This document shows positions 27,663 to 35,790 of a stretch of 64,000 nt of DNA, piece after piece. Position numbers and translations under genes: made by a program. How positions within the stretch are numbered: the stretch's first letter is position 1; each line of letters starts with the position of its first letter. Location of the stretch: the NCBI RefSeq assembly GCF_003935375.1, contig NZ_RHQM01000012.1, forward strand, positions 99,748 through 163,747, read 5' to 3'. The DNA is from Stutzerimonas xanthomarina. Lineage in GTDB: Bacteria; Pseudomonadota; Gammaproteobacteria; Pseudomonadales; Pseudomonadaceae. The notes beneath the pieces were generated by a model. The model made no database searches. It worked only from the letters and a program-made list of their open reading frames with translations, and was not told the origin of the DNA.

Positions 27663-28313
27663 TTATTCCAGCTTTTCCTTGACCTTGCCGAGCAGCGCGC
27701 GGGCTTCGTCGCGGCGACCGGCATCGGCGACTTCACGACCCGCGCGGTCGGGCGCGGCAAGGGCCTTTTCCAGCGCCGCGCGCGCTTCCCCGTAGCGTTT
27801 CTGACGCAGCAGGAAATCACCGTGGAAGTAGTTTGGGTCGATGCCGTTCGGGTTCAGCGCCAGCGCCTGCTTGAACAGCGCCTCGGCCTTGTCCTCGTCA
27901 CCGAAGCCGATCGGCCAGCCGGGCACCTGGTAGTAGAGGCTGGCGAGGCTGGTGTAGGCCGAGCCATCCAGCGCCTGTGGCTCAAGTTCGATGGCTTTTT
28001 CCAGTTCGACTTTAGCTTGCTTGACCAGGCCTAGCGCGCCGAGCCCGCCCTTGGCGCCGGCCCAGGTGCTGAGCACGATGCCGTGCCAGATATGCAGCTC
28101 GGCGGCCTGCGGTTCGCCGACCACCGCGCTTTCGGCCTCCGAGGCGAGCCGGGCGAAGGCCGCTTCGCGCTGCGCCGCCGGCAGCTGGTAGTTGATTTCC
28201 GCCCAGCGGGTCTGGATCTGGCGCAGCGACGATTCGCCGGCCGGGCTGAGGGCGAAGGAGGGTTGGCTAGCCAGGGCCAGCATCAGTGCGCAAAGGCCGA
28301 GCAGGCGCTTCAT
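27663..28313 (-). CDS. Secreted TPR-repeat protein
   Basis: The 216-residue protein has a signal peptide (residues 1-21, ending PSFA) and TPR-type helices in its second half, for example KAEALFKQALALNPNG and YGEARAALEKALAAP. It is probably a periplasmic scaffold or adaptor. Its start overlaps the stop of the upstream SDR gene (ATGA), so it belongs to the same operon. No enzymatic motif is visible and its partner is unknown. Confidence 0.75.
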   Translation of the reverse strand: MKRLLGLCALMLALASQPSFALSPAGESSLRQIQTRWAEINYQLPAAQREAAFARLASEAESAVVGEPQAAELHIWHGIVLSTWAGAKGGLGALGLVKQAKVELEKAIELEPQALDGSAYTSLASLYYQVPGWPIGFGDEDKAEALFKQALALNPNGIDPNYFHGDFLLRQKRYGEARAALEKALAAPDRAGREVADAGRRDEARALLGKVKEKLE

Positions 28314-29146
28314 GGGTGTTCTCCGGTTGAGTTGGATTGGTGGGCGGGTGGCAGCGGCTGTTCAGCACGGGCGAAGCGTTTGATCACCGGCAACTGTTTG
28401 CGCAGGGCCTGGTCGACCAGCCGTGGCAGCAGGCCGTTGAGGCGCACGAAGAGTTTTTCCGGCCAGCCGAGGTAAAGCTCTTCGCGCTCCGTGGCGATGG
28501 CATGGACGATCTGTCGGGCGACTTCTTGCGGATCGTCCATCTCCACCTTCAGCGCGTCGTTCATCGCCACCACGTCGGCACTGTTCATCGCCGTGCGGGT
28601 GGCGCGTGGCGCGATGTAGAGCACCTTGACGTGACTGTCGGCCAGCTCGCGGCGCAGCGCCTCGGAAAAACCGCGCAGGGCGAACTTGCTGGCGCAGTAG
28701 GCGGTGAAACCCGGGTAGCCGATGGAGCCGAAGGTTGAACCGAGATTGACCAGCAGCGCCTGCGGTTGCTGGCGCAGCAGCGGCAGCAGCAGGTGGGTCA
28801 ACTGCAGCGTGGCGGTGACGTTGACGCCGATCAGGCGGGCGATGGCATCCTCGTCCTGCTGTTCGAGCAGGCTGAACTGGTTGATTCCGGCGGCGTTGAT
28901 CACGCAGTTGAGGCCGCCGAAACGCCGCGCGGCATCGAGCACCGTATGCCGGCCGCTGCGCTGGGTGAGGTCGGCGCAGACCAGGCTGACCTGCCCCGGA
29001 TAGCGGCGCGTCAGCGCTTCCAGGGCAAGACTGTCGCGTCCCACCAGTAACAGCCGTGCGCCGTTCGCGCAGAGCCGCTCGACCAGCACCTGGCCGATGC
29101 CGCCGCTGGCGCCGGTCAGCAGGATGCGCGCGTCACGCAGTTGCAT
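28310..29146 (-). CDS. Short-chain dehydrogenase/reductase
   Basis: The 278-residue NAD(P)-dependent enzyme has the cofactor motif LTGASGGIGQ at the N-terminus, the NAAG motif (VINAAGINQ), and the catalytic serine and YxxxK (GSTFG then YCASK). The C-terminal extension (about residues 235-278) is basic and proline-rich. The substrate is unknown. It overlaps the diiron-protein gene by 14 bases upstream and the TPR gene downstream, which suggests a shared pathway. Confidence 0.87.
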   Translation of the reverse strand: MQLRDARILLTGASGGIGQVLVERLCANGARLLLVGRDSLALEALTRRYPGQVSLVCADLTQRSGRHTVLDAARRFGGLNCVINAAGINQFSLLEQQDEDAIARLIGVNVTATLQLTHLLLPLLRQQPQALLVNLGSTFGSIGYPGFTAYCASKFALRGFSEALRRELADSHVKVLYIAPRATRTAMNSADVVAMNDALKVEMDDPQEVARQIVHAIATEREELYLGWPEKLFVRLNGLLPRLVDQALRKQLPVIKRFARAEQPLPPAHQSNSTGEHP

Positions 29147-29804
29147 GGTCGTGCTCCGGCGCGCTCAGGCTGCGGAAGATGTCGCCGTAGAGGCGGTAGA
29201 CGACGCGCGCGGTGTGCACCACGGCGGCCTTGTCGTCCTCGTCGTCGAGGCGGTTCATCAGCCTCTTGAAGAACTCGATGTGCTCCATGTCCATGCTGCC
29301 ATGCGAGGTCAGGTAGCTGAACGCCTTGGCCGGCAGCTGAAGTTTGTCCTGCAGCACGCCGGCGGCCTGGGTCGCCAGCGCGATGCTGGTGCCTTCCAGC
29401 ACGTTGACCATGCCGAAGAAGCTCGCCGGGTTGTGTCGCGCGATGCGGTCGTAGACGTAGGCGACCATCAGTTCGGTGGGCAGTGCCGGCTGGCCGTGGC
29501 GCACCGCCTCGGCATCGCCGCCACAGGCGCGGATGTCGTTGAGGATCCATTCCTGATGGCCGATTTCTTCCTCGATGTATTCGGCGATCGCCTCGCGCAG
29601 CCATTCCAGTCGTTCCGGCAGGCGCGCGCCGCAAGCCATCAACAGCGGCACGGTGTGCTTGACGTGGTGGTAGGCCTGAGTCAGGAAGGCGATGTACTGC
29701 GCGCGGGTCGCGGTGCCGGCGAGCGCGGCGTGGATGATCGGCGCGCCAAGCAGGTATTCGCGCTCGGCATTGGTCTGGTGTTGCAACTGGTCGAAGAAAC
29801 CCAT
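29133..29804 (-). CDS. Heme-oxygenase-like diiron (iron-containing redox) enzyme
   Basis: The 223-residue all-helical protein fits the heme-oxygenase-like fold family that includes TenA-like proteins and diiron oxidases such as UndA. Possible metal ligands are in EYIEEEIGHQEW (near residue 80), in NVLEGTS, and in SHGSMDMEHIEFF (near residue 170). Such enzymes oxidise or cleave small molecules, often fatty-acid or amino-acid derived. Here it sits between an AMP-forming ligase and an SDR, suggesting it acts on an activated acyl substrate; that is inference. Confidence 0.75.
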   Translation of the reverse strand: MGFFDQLQHQTNAEREYLLGAPIIHAALAGTATRAQYIAFLTQAYHHVKHTVPLLMACGARLPERLEWLREAIAEYIEEEIGHQEWILNDIRACGGDAEAVRHGQPALPTELMVAYVYDRIARHNPASFFGMVNVLEGTSIALATQAAGVLQDKLQLPAKAFSYLTSHGSMDMEHIEFFKRLMNRLDDEDDKAAVVHTARVVYRLYGDIFRSLSAPEHDHATA

Positions 29805-29819
29805 GATGAACCTCGAAAG

Positions 29820-31265
29820 TCAGGACGGAAGAGCGTTGATCGCCGATTGGTAATGGTTGAAGAGGGCGTTGCGACGCAGCCGGCCGTTGGCGGTGACCAG
29901 GCCGTTGCTGGCGGTGAAGGGCTCGGCGGCGCGCAGCCAGTGGTGCACGCGGGCGTAGTCCGGCAAGCCGGCGTTGACCCGCTCGACTGCCGCCCGCAGC
30001 TCGGCATCGCTGCAATCGCCGCGTCTGGGCACCAGCACGGCGGCGTTCTGTGCCAGTGCCTCGCCATGCAGCCAGGCCTGGGCGATGGGGGCCTGCTGCA
30101 CCAGCTCCGCCTCGACCCATTCCGGGTTGACGTTGCGCCCGTAGGCGGTGACGAACTGGTGCTTCTTGCGCCCGTGCAGGACCAGGAAACCGTCCTCGAA
30201 ATGGCCGAGATCGCCAGTCGCCAAGCACTCGCCAGCGAGCGCCGGCTCACCGAGGTAGCCGAGCATGTGCGGGCCGCGCACCAGTACCTCGCCATCGGCG
30301 GCCAAGCGCAGCTCGACGTGCGCCAGCGCCCGGCCGACCGTGCCGATGCGCCGCGCCTCGGGTGTGTTCAGGCAGACTACCGAGGCGCATTCGGACAGGC
30401 CGTAGCCCTCGAACACCGGCAGGCCGAGCCGCTCGGCGCGCTCCAACAGCTGCGGCGCGACGCGACCGCCACCGACCGCGATAAAGCGCAGCGAGGTCGG
30501 CATCGGCACGCCCTGCTCTGCGGCGCTGACCAGAGCCAGCAACAGCTGCGGCAGCAGGATCAGGCTGTGCGGCTGGCTGGCCTGCAGCGTGGCCAGCAAA
30601 CGTTGCAGCTCGAAGCCCGCCGCACCGCTGAAGCCGATCTCCGCCAGCGGGCGCAGCTCGACCCGTGCACCGGCCAGCAGCGGCGCATAGAGCCCGGCGA
30701 TGTTTTCCAGCAGGGTCGCCAGCGGCAGCACGCAGAGATGCTGGCGCACATCACAGGGGAGGCTGGCCCGCCGCAGGCTCTCCGCCACCGCCAGCTGCGC
30801 TTCGGCATCCAGGCAGACGCCCTTGGGCTGGCCGGTGGTGCCGGAGGTGTAGGTGATCTTCAGCGTACCGGCCGGTACCGACGCTGCGGCATCCGGCTGG
30901 CGCTGCAGCAGGCCATTGGCGGTCTGCTGGAAGCCGCAGCGCTCGCTGAGCGGGCTGGCGGTGCCGATCAGACAGTCGGTGCCGGCGTGCTGCAGCACGT
31001 GCTCCTGCTGCGCCGCGGAAAAGAATGCTGGCAGCGGCACGCAGACCAGCCCGGCGCGCAGCAGGGCCAGGTCCCACAGCGCCCACTCCAGACCGTTATC
31101 CAGCGCCAAGGCGACGCGCTGCACGCCGAGCTGTTGCAGATGGCTGGCGCGCGCGGCCACCTCATGGCGCAGTTCGGCGTAGCTCAGTTGGCGCGGCCCT
31201 TCGCTCAGCGCGATGCCGGCGTGCTGGTCGAGTGTCGTCCAGAAGCGTTCAGCTGCAGGCTGCAT
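29820..31265 (-). CDS. AMP-forming acyl ligase (ANL family)
   Basis: The 481-residue adenylating enzyme shows the phosphate loop TYTSGTTGQPKGV, the FEGYGLSE motif, and the TGDLGHF and GRKKHQF motifs. It activates a carboxylic acid as an acyl-AMP, then usually forms a thioester with CoA. The last motif, usually GK with a catalytic lysine, reads NGRLRRNAL here, so the adenylation lysine seems replaced by arginine. The start at 31265 overlaps the upstream gene by 17 bases. The substrate is unknown. Confidence 0.82.
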   Translation of the reverse strand: MQPAAERFWTTLDQHAGIALSEGPRQLSYAELRHEVAARASHLQQLGVQRVALALDNGLEWALWDLALLRAGLVCVPLPAFFSAAQQEHVLQHAGTDCLIGTASPLSERCGFQQTANGLLQRQPDAAASVPAGTLKITYTSGTTGQPKGVCLDAEAQLAVAESLRRASLPCDVRQHLCVLPLATLLENIAGLYAPLLAGARVELRPLAEIGFSGAAGFELQRLLATLQASQPHSLILLPQLLLALVSAAEQGVPMPTSLRFIAVGGGRVAPQLLERAERLGLPVFEGYGLSECASVVCLNTPEARRIGTVGRALAHVELRLAADGEVLVRGPHMLGYLGEPALAGECLATGDLGHFEDGFLVLHGRKKHQFVTAYGRNVNPEWVEAELVQQAPIAQAWLHGEALAQNAAVLVPRRGDCSDAELRAAVERVNAGLPDYARVHHWLRAAEPFTASNGLVTANGRLRRNALFNHYQSAINALPS

Positions 31266-31938
31266 GGGGCGCCTCCGTGGTGTCGAACAGCGGCTGATAG
31301 CCGAGCCGCGCATAGAGGCCGAGCTGCAGCAGGCGCTGGTGGCCGGGCAGGATCTCGCCGGCCATCAGCTGCGGCCGGCAGGCGTAGTAGCTGCCCCAGT
31401 CGGCCAGCTCCTCGCCCATGCGCGCCGGATCGGCCAGACCCAGCGGCAGCGGATCGAGCGCCAGGCGCTGGAAGCTGTTAAGCAGTGCCGGCGTGCCGGT
31501 GAACACCACCCAGCGAAAGCCCTGAGCGACCAGCAGATCGGTCAGCGCGACGATCAGCAGGCGCGCCGAGGCATTGCCGAAGGCGGCGAGGTTGCCGACC
31601 TCGACAATCTCCTCGCGCGGCACCGTACGCCCATGGCGCTGGCTCACGGCCTGCTCGATGGGCTCGTCCAGATAGCGTTCGAGAAACAGCGGCCGGCGCC
31701 GGGCGCTGCGCAGGCCAACCGCGCCCTGCACCTCGCCATTGTCGCCATGCAGGCCGAGCAGGCAGGGCATGAAATGACGCACCCGCGCCTGATAGTGCTC
31801 GGCGAAACGCTGGCGGATGAAGTCTTCCAGCGCTGTGCGCCGCTCGCCTGCGTCTGCCTGCGCCAGTTGCAGGCAGAGCGAAGGCTCGCGGCCAATGCGT
31901 GCCAGTACATCGGTGTGATCGACCCAGGGCAGTTCCAT
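31249..31938 (-). CDS. Thermostable-hemolysin family protein (GNAT-like fold)
   Basis: The 229-residue protein belongs to PF12261, named after Vibrio delta-thermostable hemolysin. The family resembles N-acyltransferases in fold, and EVGNLAAFGNASARLL followed by LLVAQGFRWVVFTGT is its typical core. Haemolytic activity cannot be assumed. It is the first gene of a minus-strand operon with an acyl ligase, so it might transfer an acyl group. The start at 31938 is the family-like MELPW; an upstream ATG at 31983 would overlap the promoter box. Confidence 0.78.
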   Translation of the reverse strand: MELPWVDHTDVLARIGREPSLCLQLAQADAGERRTALEDFIRQRFAEHYQARVRHFMPCLLGLHGDNGEVQGAVGLRSARRRPLFLERYLDEPIEQAVSQRHGRTVPREEIVEVGNLAAFGNASARLLIVALTDLLVAQGFRWVVFTGTPALLNSFQRLALDPLPLGLADPARMGEELADWGSYYACRPQLMAGEILPGHQRLLQLGLYARLGYQPLFDTTEAPHAACS

Positions 31939-31984
31939 CGGGGAACCTCGGTTAGAAGCCTGGGCCGGATTGTTGGGGCGCAAA

Positions 31985-32001
31985 CTTAAGGCAGTCTTAA
32001 G
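31985..32001. promoter_or_regulatory. Perfect PmrA/QseB-type box
   Basis: CTTAAG-GCAGT-CTTAAG is a perfect tandem of the half site used by PmrA/QseB response regulators, with the canonical five-base spacer. It lies 47 bases before the start of the hemolysin-like gene. A regulator of that class is encoded at 26941-27600 in the same gene run. Confidence 0.7.
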
Positions 32002-32031
32002 CCGCGCAGGGCTAAATGCGGGGCTGGCGAG

Positions 32032-32047
32032 GCGACGTTTTTTTCAC
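32032..32047 (+). promoter_or_regulatory. ColR binding site upstream of colR and the divergent operon
   Basis: GCGACGTTTTTTTCAC matches the published ColR consensus YYNASNNYTTTTTCAC at every position but the first. It lies 83 bases before colR and 94 bases from the divergent hemolysin-like gene, so ColR could control itself, the divergent operon, or both. Confidence 0.65.
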
Positions 32048-32130
32048 ATCGTCTCGGCTATGTTCTGCGCCGCGCGCAGGCGTAATAAGCAGCGTCTGCC
32101 GTTCCGAAACTTCTAGCGAGTACCCCAGCG

Positions 32131-32814
32131 ATGCGCATCCTGGTCATCGAAGACAACCGTGACATTCTCGCCAACGTGCTGGACTACCTCGAGCTCAAGG
32201 GCTACGTGGTCGACTGCGCGCAGGATGGCCTCAGCGGTCTGCACCTGGCCGCCACCCAGGACTACGACCTGATCGTGCTGGACCTGATGCTGCCGGGCAT
32301 CGACGGGCTGCAGGTGTGCAAGCGCCTGCGCGACGATGCCGGGCGCGATACGCCGATCATCATGCTCACCGCCCGCGATGCCCTGCCTGACCGCATCAAG
32401 GGGCTGCAGGCCGGTGCCGACGACTATCTGATCAAGCCCTTCGCGCTGTCCGAGCTGGTTGCCCGTATCGAGGCGATCCTGCGGCGCTGCCAGGGATCGC
32501 GTCGCCGGCAGCTGCAGGTGGCCGATCTCTGCTACGACCTGGACACCCTGGAAGCCAGTCGTGGTGGCCAGCCGATTCGCCTCAACCCTATCGGCCACAA
32601 GCTGCTAGCGATCCTCATGCAGCGCAGCCCGGCGGTGGTGCGCCGCGAAGCGCTGGAAGATGCCGTCTGGGGTGATCACGTGCCGGACAGCGATGCGTTG
32701 CGCAGCCATATCCACCAGTTGCGCCAGGTGCTCGACAAGCCGTTCGCCAAGCCGTTGCTGCATACCGTGCACGGCCTTGGTTTCCGCCTGGCGGAGGACT
32801 GCGATGCTCGCTAA
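32131..32814 (+). CDS. colR: Response regulator ColR
   Basis: The 227-residue OmpR-family regulator has a receiver domain (Asp51 in LDLMLPGIDG, DNRD acidic pocket, LIKPFALSELVARIEAILRR) and a C-terminal winged helix ending in LLHTVHGLGFRLAE. It closely resembles Pseudomonas ColR, which controls membrane and LPS functions and metal tolerance. The downstream colS, methyltransferase and inaA genes are in the order known for ColRS loci. It overlaps colS by 11 bases. Confidence 0.92.
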   Translation: MRILVIEDNRDILANVLDYLELKGYVVDCAQDGLSGLHLAATQDYDLIVLDLMLPGIDGLQVCKRLRDDAGRDTPIIMLTARDALPDRIKGLQAGADDYLIKPFALSELVARIEAILRRCQGSRRRQLQVADLCYDLDTLEASRGGQPIRLNPIGHKLLAILMQRSPAVVRREALEDAVWGDHVPDSDALRSHIHQLRQVLDKPFAKPLLHTVHGLGFRLAEDCDAR

Positions 32815-34081
32815 GCAGCCGCTGGCGCGGCGGATCGTCATCGCCTTCACGCTGATGACGCTGGTGGTGAGCGGTGCGTTCGCCCTCGGCATCGTCGGCG
32901 TCGTGCACTTCATCGAAGAGCAGCTGGTCACCGAGGAGCTGAGTCGCGACCTGGACATCGTGCTCAACGAGGACCTGCCAAAGGGACGGGCACCGCAGCT
33001 GGATACCAGCACCCACTTCTTCGCCTCGCATCTGCCCGAGCACCCGATGCCAAAGGCGTTTGCCGGGCTCGGCGAGGGGTTCACCGAGCTGGTTCGCGGT
33101 GACGATGCCTACTACGTCTATGTGCGTAATGTCGGCGCTGACCGCTACGTGCTGGTGCAGGAGCAGCACGAGTTCGAGGCCCGTGAAGATGCGCTGTTCA
33201 ACGTCGTGCTGGCCGGCTTTCTGCTCAGCGTGCTCGGCGCCTGGGCGCTGGGGCGGCTGATGGCCAACCGGGTGTTGGCGCCGGTCAGTCGCCTGGCCAA
33301 CCAGGTGCGCCACCGCGACCAGCTGCATCCGCTGGCGCCGCCGCTGGCCCTGCAGTATCCCGATGACGAGGTCGGCCATCTGGCCGCGGCGTTCGACAGC
33401 ACCCTCGGCCAGCTGCGCCAGACCCTGGAGCGCGAGCGGCTATTCACCGCCGATGTCAGCCATGAACTGCGCACCCCGTTGATGGTGGTGCTCGGCGCCT
33501 GCGAGCTGCTCGAGCAGCAGGCCGAGCTGTCGCCAGCTGCGCAGCGACCGCTGGCGCGCATCCAGCGCGCCGCGCGGGAAATGCACGAGCTGGTGGAAAC
33601 CTTCCTGATGCTGGCGCGGGCGCGTCCGCAACAGACGTCCTTGGCCGGCGACGCCAGCTTGCGGAGCGTGGCGACCGAGCAGAGCGAGCGCTGGGCACCG
33701 TTGCTGGCGGAGAAGGGCCTGGCCTTCGAGCTGCTGGAGGAGGGCGAGGACCGCGGCGTCTACAACCACACCCTGCTCGGCACGGTGATGTCTAACCTGC
33801 TGCGCAACGCACTGCATTACACCGACCGCGGCACGGTGCGGCTGGTCCTCGACGAAGGTGGCTTTCGCGTCGAGGACAGCGGCGTGGGCATTCCCCTGGC
33901 GGAGCAGGAGCGCATGTTCCAGCCGTTCGTGCGGGGTGCCGAGGGGCGCGGCGAAGGGCTGGGGCTGGGGTTGTCGCTGGTCAAGCGGATCTGCGCGCAC
34001 CAGGGCTGGCAGGTAGGTGTGGTGCCGCGGCAACCGCAGGGCAGCTGTTTTCAGGTGCGCTTTCATGACGGCGCGGTTTGA
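32804..34081 (+). CDS. colS: Sensor histidine kinase ColS
   Basis: The 425-residue kinase has a membrane helix near residues 10-32, a periplasmic sensor of about 100 residues, and a second helix near 130-150. HAMP, H-box (ADVSHELRTPLMV) and ATPase motifs (NLLRNALHYTD, DSGVGIP, GLGLGLSLVKRI) follow. ColS of P. putida senses zinc, iron and other metals through acidic ExxE motifs. An EARE motif is visible just before the second helix. The start at 32804 overlaps colR. Confidence 0.9.
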   Translation: MLAKQPLARRIVIAFTLMTLVVSGAFALGIVGVVHFIEEQLVTEELSRDLDIVLNEDLPKGRAPQLDTSTHFFASHLPEHPMPKAFAGLGEGFTELVRGDDAYYVYVRNVGADRYVLVQEQHEFEAREDALFNVVLAGFLLSVLGAWALGRLMANRVLAPVSRLANQVRHRDQLHPLAPPLALQYPDDEVGHLAAAFDSTLGQLRQTLERERLFTADVSHELRTPLMVVLGACELLEQQAELSPAAQRPLARIQRAAREMHELVETFLMLARARPQQTSLAGDASLRSVATEQSERWAPLLAEKGLAFELLEEGEDRGVYNHTLLGTVMSNLLRNALHYTDRGTVRLVLDEGGFRVEDSGVGIPLAEQERMFQPFVRGAEGRGEGLGLGLSLVKRICAHQGWQVGVVPRQPQGSCFQVRFHDGAV

Positions 34082-34093
34082 CGTTTTTTTCAC
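34078..34093 (+). promoter_or_regulatory. ColR binding site before the methyltransferase-inaA genes
   Basis: TTGACGTTTTTTTCAC agrees with all constrained positions of the ColR consensus YYNASNNYTTTTTCAC. It overlaps the colS stop codon and precedes the next gene by about 70 bases, as expected for the known ColR target operon. Confidence 0.8.
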
Positions 34094-34162
34094 ATCCCGT
34101 TGACGTGCCCTTGATGTCTGCTTGGTTAGTTTGGCGTTCCGTTTCCAACCGGAATGCCCGCC

Positions 34163-34840
34163 ATGACCACATCGAGCCCTATCGAACTGGAGTTCTCGCG
34201 CAAGTACGACCGCCAGCACGCCTACGAATACCTGCACAAGCATCAGGATGGCCCGGCCCGGCGGCTGTCGCACTGGCGTGACGAGCAGATGGCGCGCCGC
34301 GCACTGAAGATCGCCGGCGATCCTGATCTGGTGCTGGACCTGCCGTGCGGCGCCGGGCGCTTCTGGCCGCTGCTGGCCGAGCACCCAAGCCGGATGATCT
34401 TTGCCGCCGACAACTCCGCCGACATGCTGGCGATCGCCGAATCGGCGCATTCGCTGGAAGTGCTCAAGCGGGTCGAGACCTTTCAGACCTCCGCCTTCGC
34501 CATCGACATGGGTGACAACGCGGTAGACAACATCTTCTGCATGCGCCTACTGCACCACATCGCCGACCCTGAGCACCGGCTGGCGATGCTGCGTGAGTTC
34601 CACCGCGTCACCCGTGACACGCTGATCGTCTCGCTGTGGGTCGATGGCAACTACAAGGCCTGGAAGCGCAAGCGCCTGGAGCGCCGCCGGCCGGCGAAGG
34701 ACAACCAGAACCGCTTCGTCGTCGCCCGTTCGGTGATCGAGGCGGAGTTCGCCGAGGCCGGCTTCGACATCCTCGACCGTAATGACTTTCTCCCGGGCTA
34801 CGCCATGTGGCGGGTCTACGTGCTGCGCAAGCGGGGCTGA
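34163..34840 (+). CDS. Class I SAM-dependent methyltransferase of the ColR regulon
   Basis: The 225-residue protein has the SAM-binding motif LDLPCGAGRFWPLL and the following acidic strand FAADNSADML, then RLLHHIADPEHR. It corresponds to the methyltransferase gene located after colRS in pseudomonads (orf222/warA). The substrate is unknown but is thought to be linked to the cell envelope. The start at 34163 (MTTSSPIELEF) is preferred; ATG 34154 is an alternative. It is followed after two bases by inaA. Confidence 0.85.
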   Translation: MTTSSPIELEFSRKYDRQHAYEYLHKHQDGPARRLSHWRDEQMARRALKIAGDPDLVLDLPCGAGRFWPLLAEHPSRMIFAADNSADMLAIAESAHSLEVLKRVETFQTSAFAIDMGDNAVDNIFCMRLLHHIADPEHRLAMLREFHRVTRDTLIVSLWVDGNYKAWKRKRLERRRPAKDNQNRFVVARSVIEAEFAEAGFDILDRNDFLPGYAMWRVYVLRKRG

Positions 34841-34842
34841 AC

Positions 34843-35562
34843 ATGAGCCGACCACTCGTACTGCCGGCCCGCGAAGCGCGTACCAGCACCTTCCAGCGCT
34901 GGTGGAACACCCAGGGCGAATGGGTCGAGGAACCTAACCAGCGCCGCGCCGGCGAAAGCGGTGTGCAACGGATACGGCTGCGCGATCCGCAGCAGCCGCT
35001 GCTGTACTGCAAACGGCAGATTGGCCACCTGTATCGCTCGCTGCTGCATCCGTTCGGCCGGCCCACGGTGCTGCGCGAATTGCAGGCGCTGCAAGCATTC
35101 GCCCGGCTCGGCGTGCAGGTGCCGGAACTGGTCTACTGCGGCACGCGACAACAGGCCGGCCAGTGGCAGGCGCTGCTGGTGACGGCGGAGCTGGAAGGCT
35201 TCGTCAGCCTGGAGGACTGGTATCAACAGGGCTTGAGCAAGCGCTTCGGTCCTGCGGTACAGGAACGCATGCTGACAGCGGTCGGAATTAGCCTCGGTCG
35301 CATCCACCAGGCGCGCTGGCAGCACGGCTGCTGCTATCCCAAGCACATCTTCCTCAAGGTTCACGGCGAAGGTGACGCGACCCGGGTCGAGGTCGCCCTG
35401 CTCGATCTGGAAAAGAGCCGTCGCCGGCTACGTCGTAGCGCCGCGGCACGGCATGACCTGCGCCAGCTCAAGCGTCATCGCCAGAGCATGCCGGAGCACG
35501 ACTGGCAACGTCTGCTAACTGCCCACGGCACGTTCAGCCAGATGCGCTGCGATGTCATCTAA
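34843..35562 (+). CDS. inaA: InaA family lipopolysaccharide kinase
   Basis: The 239-residue protein fits the Kdo/WaaP-like kinase family. An N-terminal basic region is followed by a kinase lysine region (LLYCKRQIGHLYRSLLHP), QHGCCYPKHIFLK around the catalytic loop, and VALLDLEKSRRRLR as the metal aspartate segment. It probably phosphorylates LPS core sugars. In P. putida this gene and the preceding methyltransferase are ColR targets. It starts two bases after the methyltransferase stop, so the two form an operon. Confidence 0.87.
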   Translation: MSRPLVLPAREARTSTFQRWWNTQGEWVEEPNQRRAGESGVQRIRLRDPQQPLLYCKRQIGHLYRSLLHPFGRPTVLRELQALQAFARLGVQVPELVYCGTRQQAGQWQALLVTAELEGFVSLEDWYQQGLSKRFGPAVQERMLTAVGISLGRIHQARWQHGCCYPKHIFLKVHGEGDATRVEVALLDLEKSRRRLRRSAAARHDLRQLKRHRQSMPEHDWQRLLTAHGTFSQMRCDVI

Positions 35563-35575
35563 GTCGGCCCGCGTG

Positions 35576-35790
35576 ATGAGCGATGACGCGGCAAGCGTTG
35601 ACGTGCCGGTTGGTGGTGCGGTCATGAAAGGGCGCAGCGGGCTGGCGCGCATCTGGTATGCCGCCGGCTACTCCGCCGCCGGCCTCAAGGCCGCCTATCG
35701 GGGCGAGGCTGCGTTTCGCCAGTTGGTGCTGCTGAACCTGCTGCTGATTCCGCTGGCCTTCCTGCTCGACGTCAGCCGCGCCGAGCGCCT
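35576..35790 (+). pseudogene. dgkA: 5' fragment of diacylglycerol kinase gene dgkA
   Basis: The first part encodes a good DgkA N-terminus: SGLARIWYAAGYSAAGLKAA, then GEAAFRQLVLLNLLLIPLAF and LDVSRAERLPL, covering the surface helix and first membrane helix. After about position 35790 the frame loses all similarity and continues to a stop at 35974 as an arginine-rich tail. The second and third membrane helices and the catalytic glutamates are gone. The enzyme must be inactive. It follows inaA directly. Confidence 0.8.

Noticed and set aside
29097..31481. 794-residue open frame on the plus strand opposite the SDR, diiron and ligase genes
   Set aside because: It is antisense to several overlapping genes with clear family motifs and has an arginine/glutamine/alanine-rich composition typical of GC-rich shadow frames.
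31249..31938. True haemolysin/toxin
   Set aside because: The family name is historical. The operon context of ligase, diiron enzyme and SDR fits an enzymatic role better, and no signal peptide is present.
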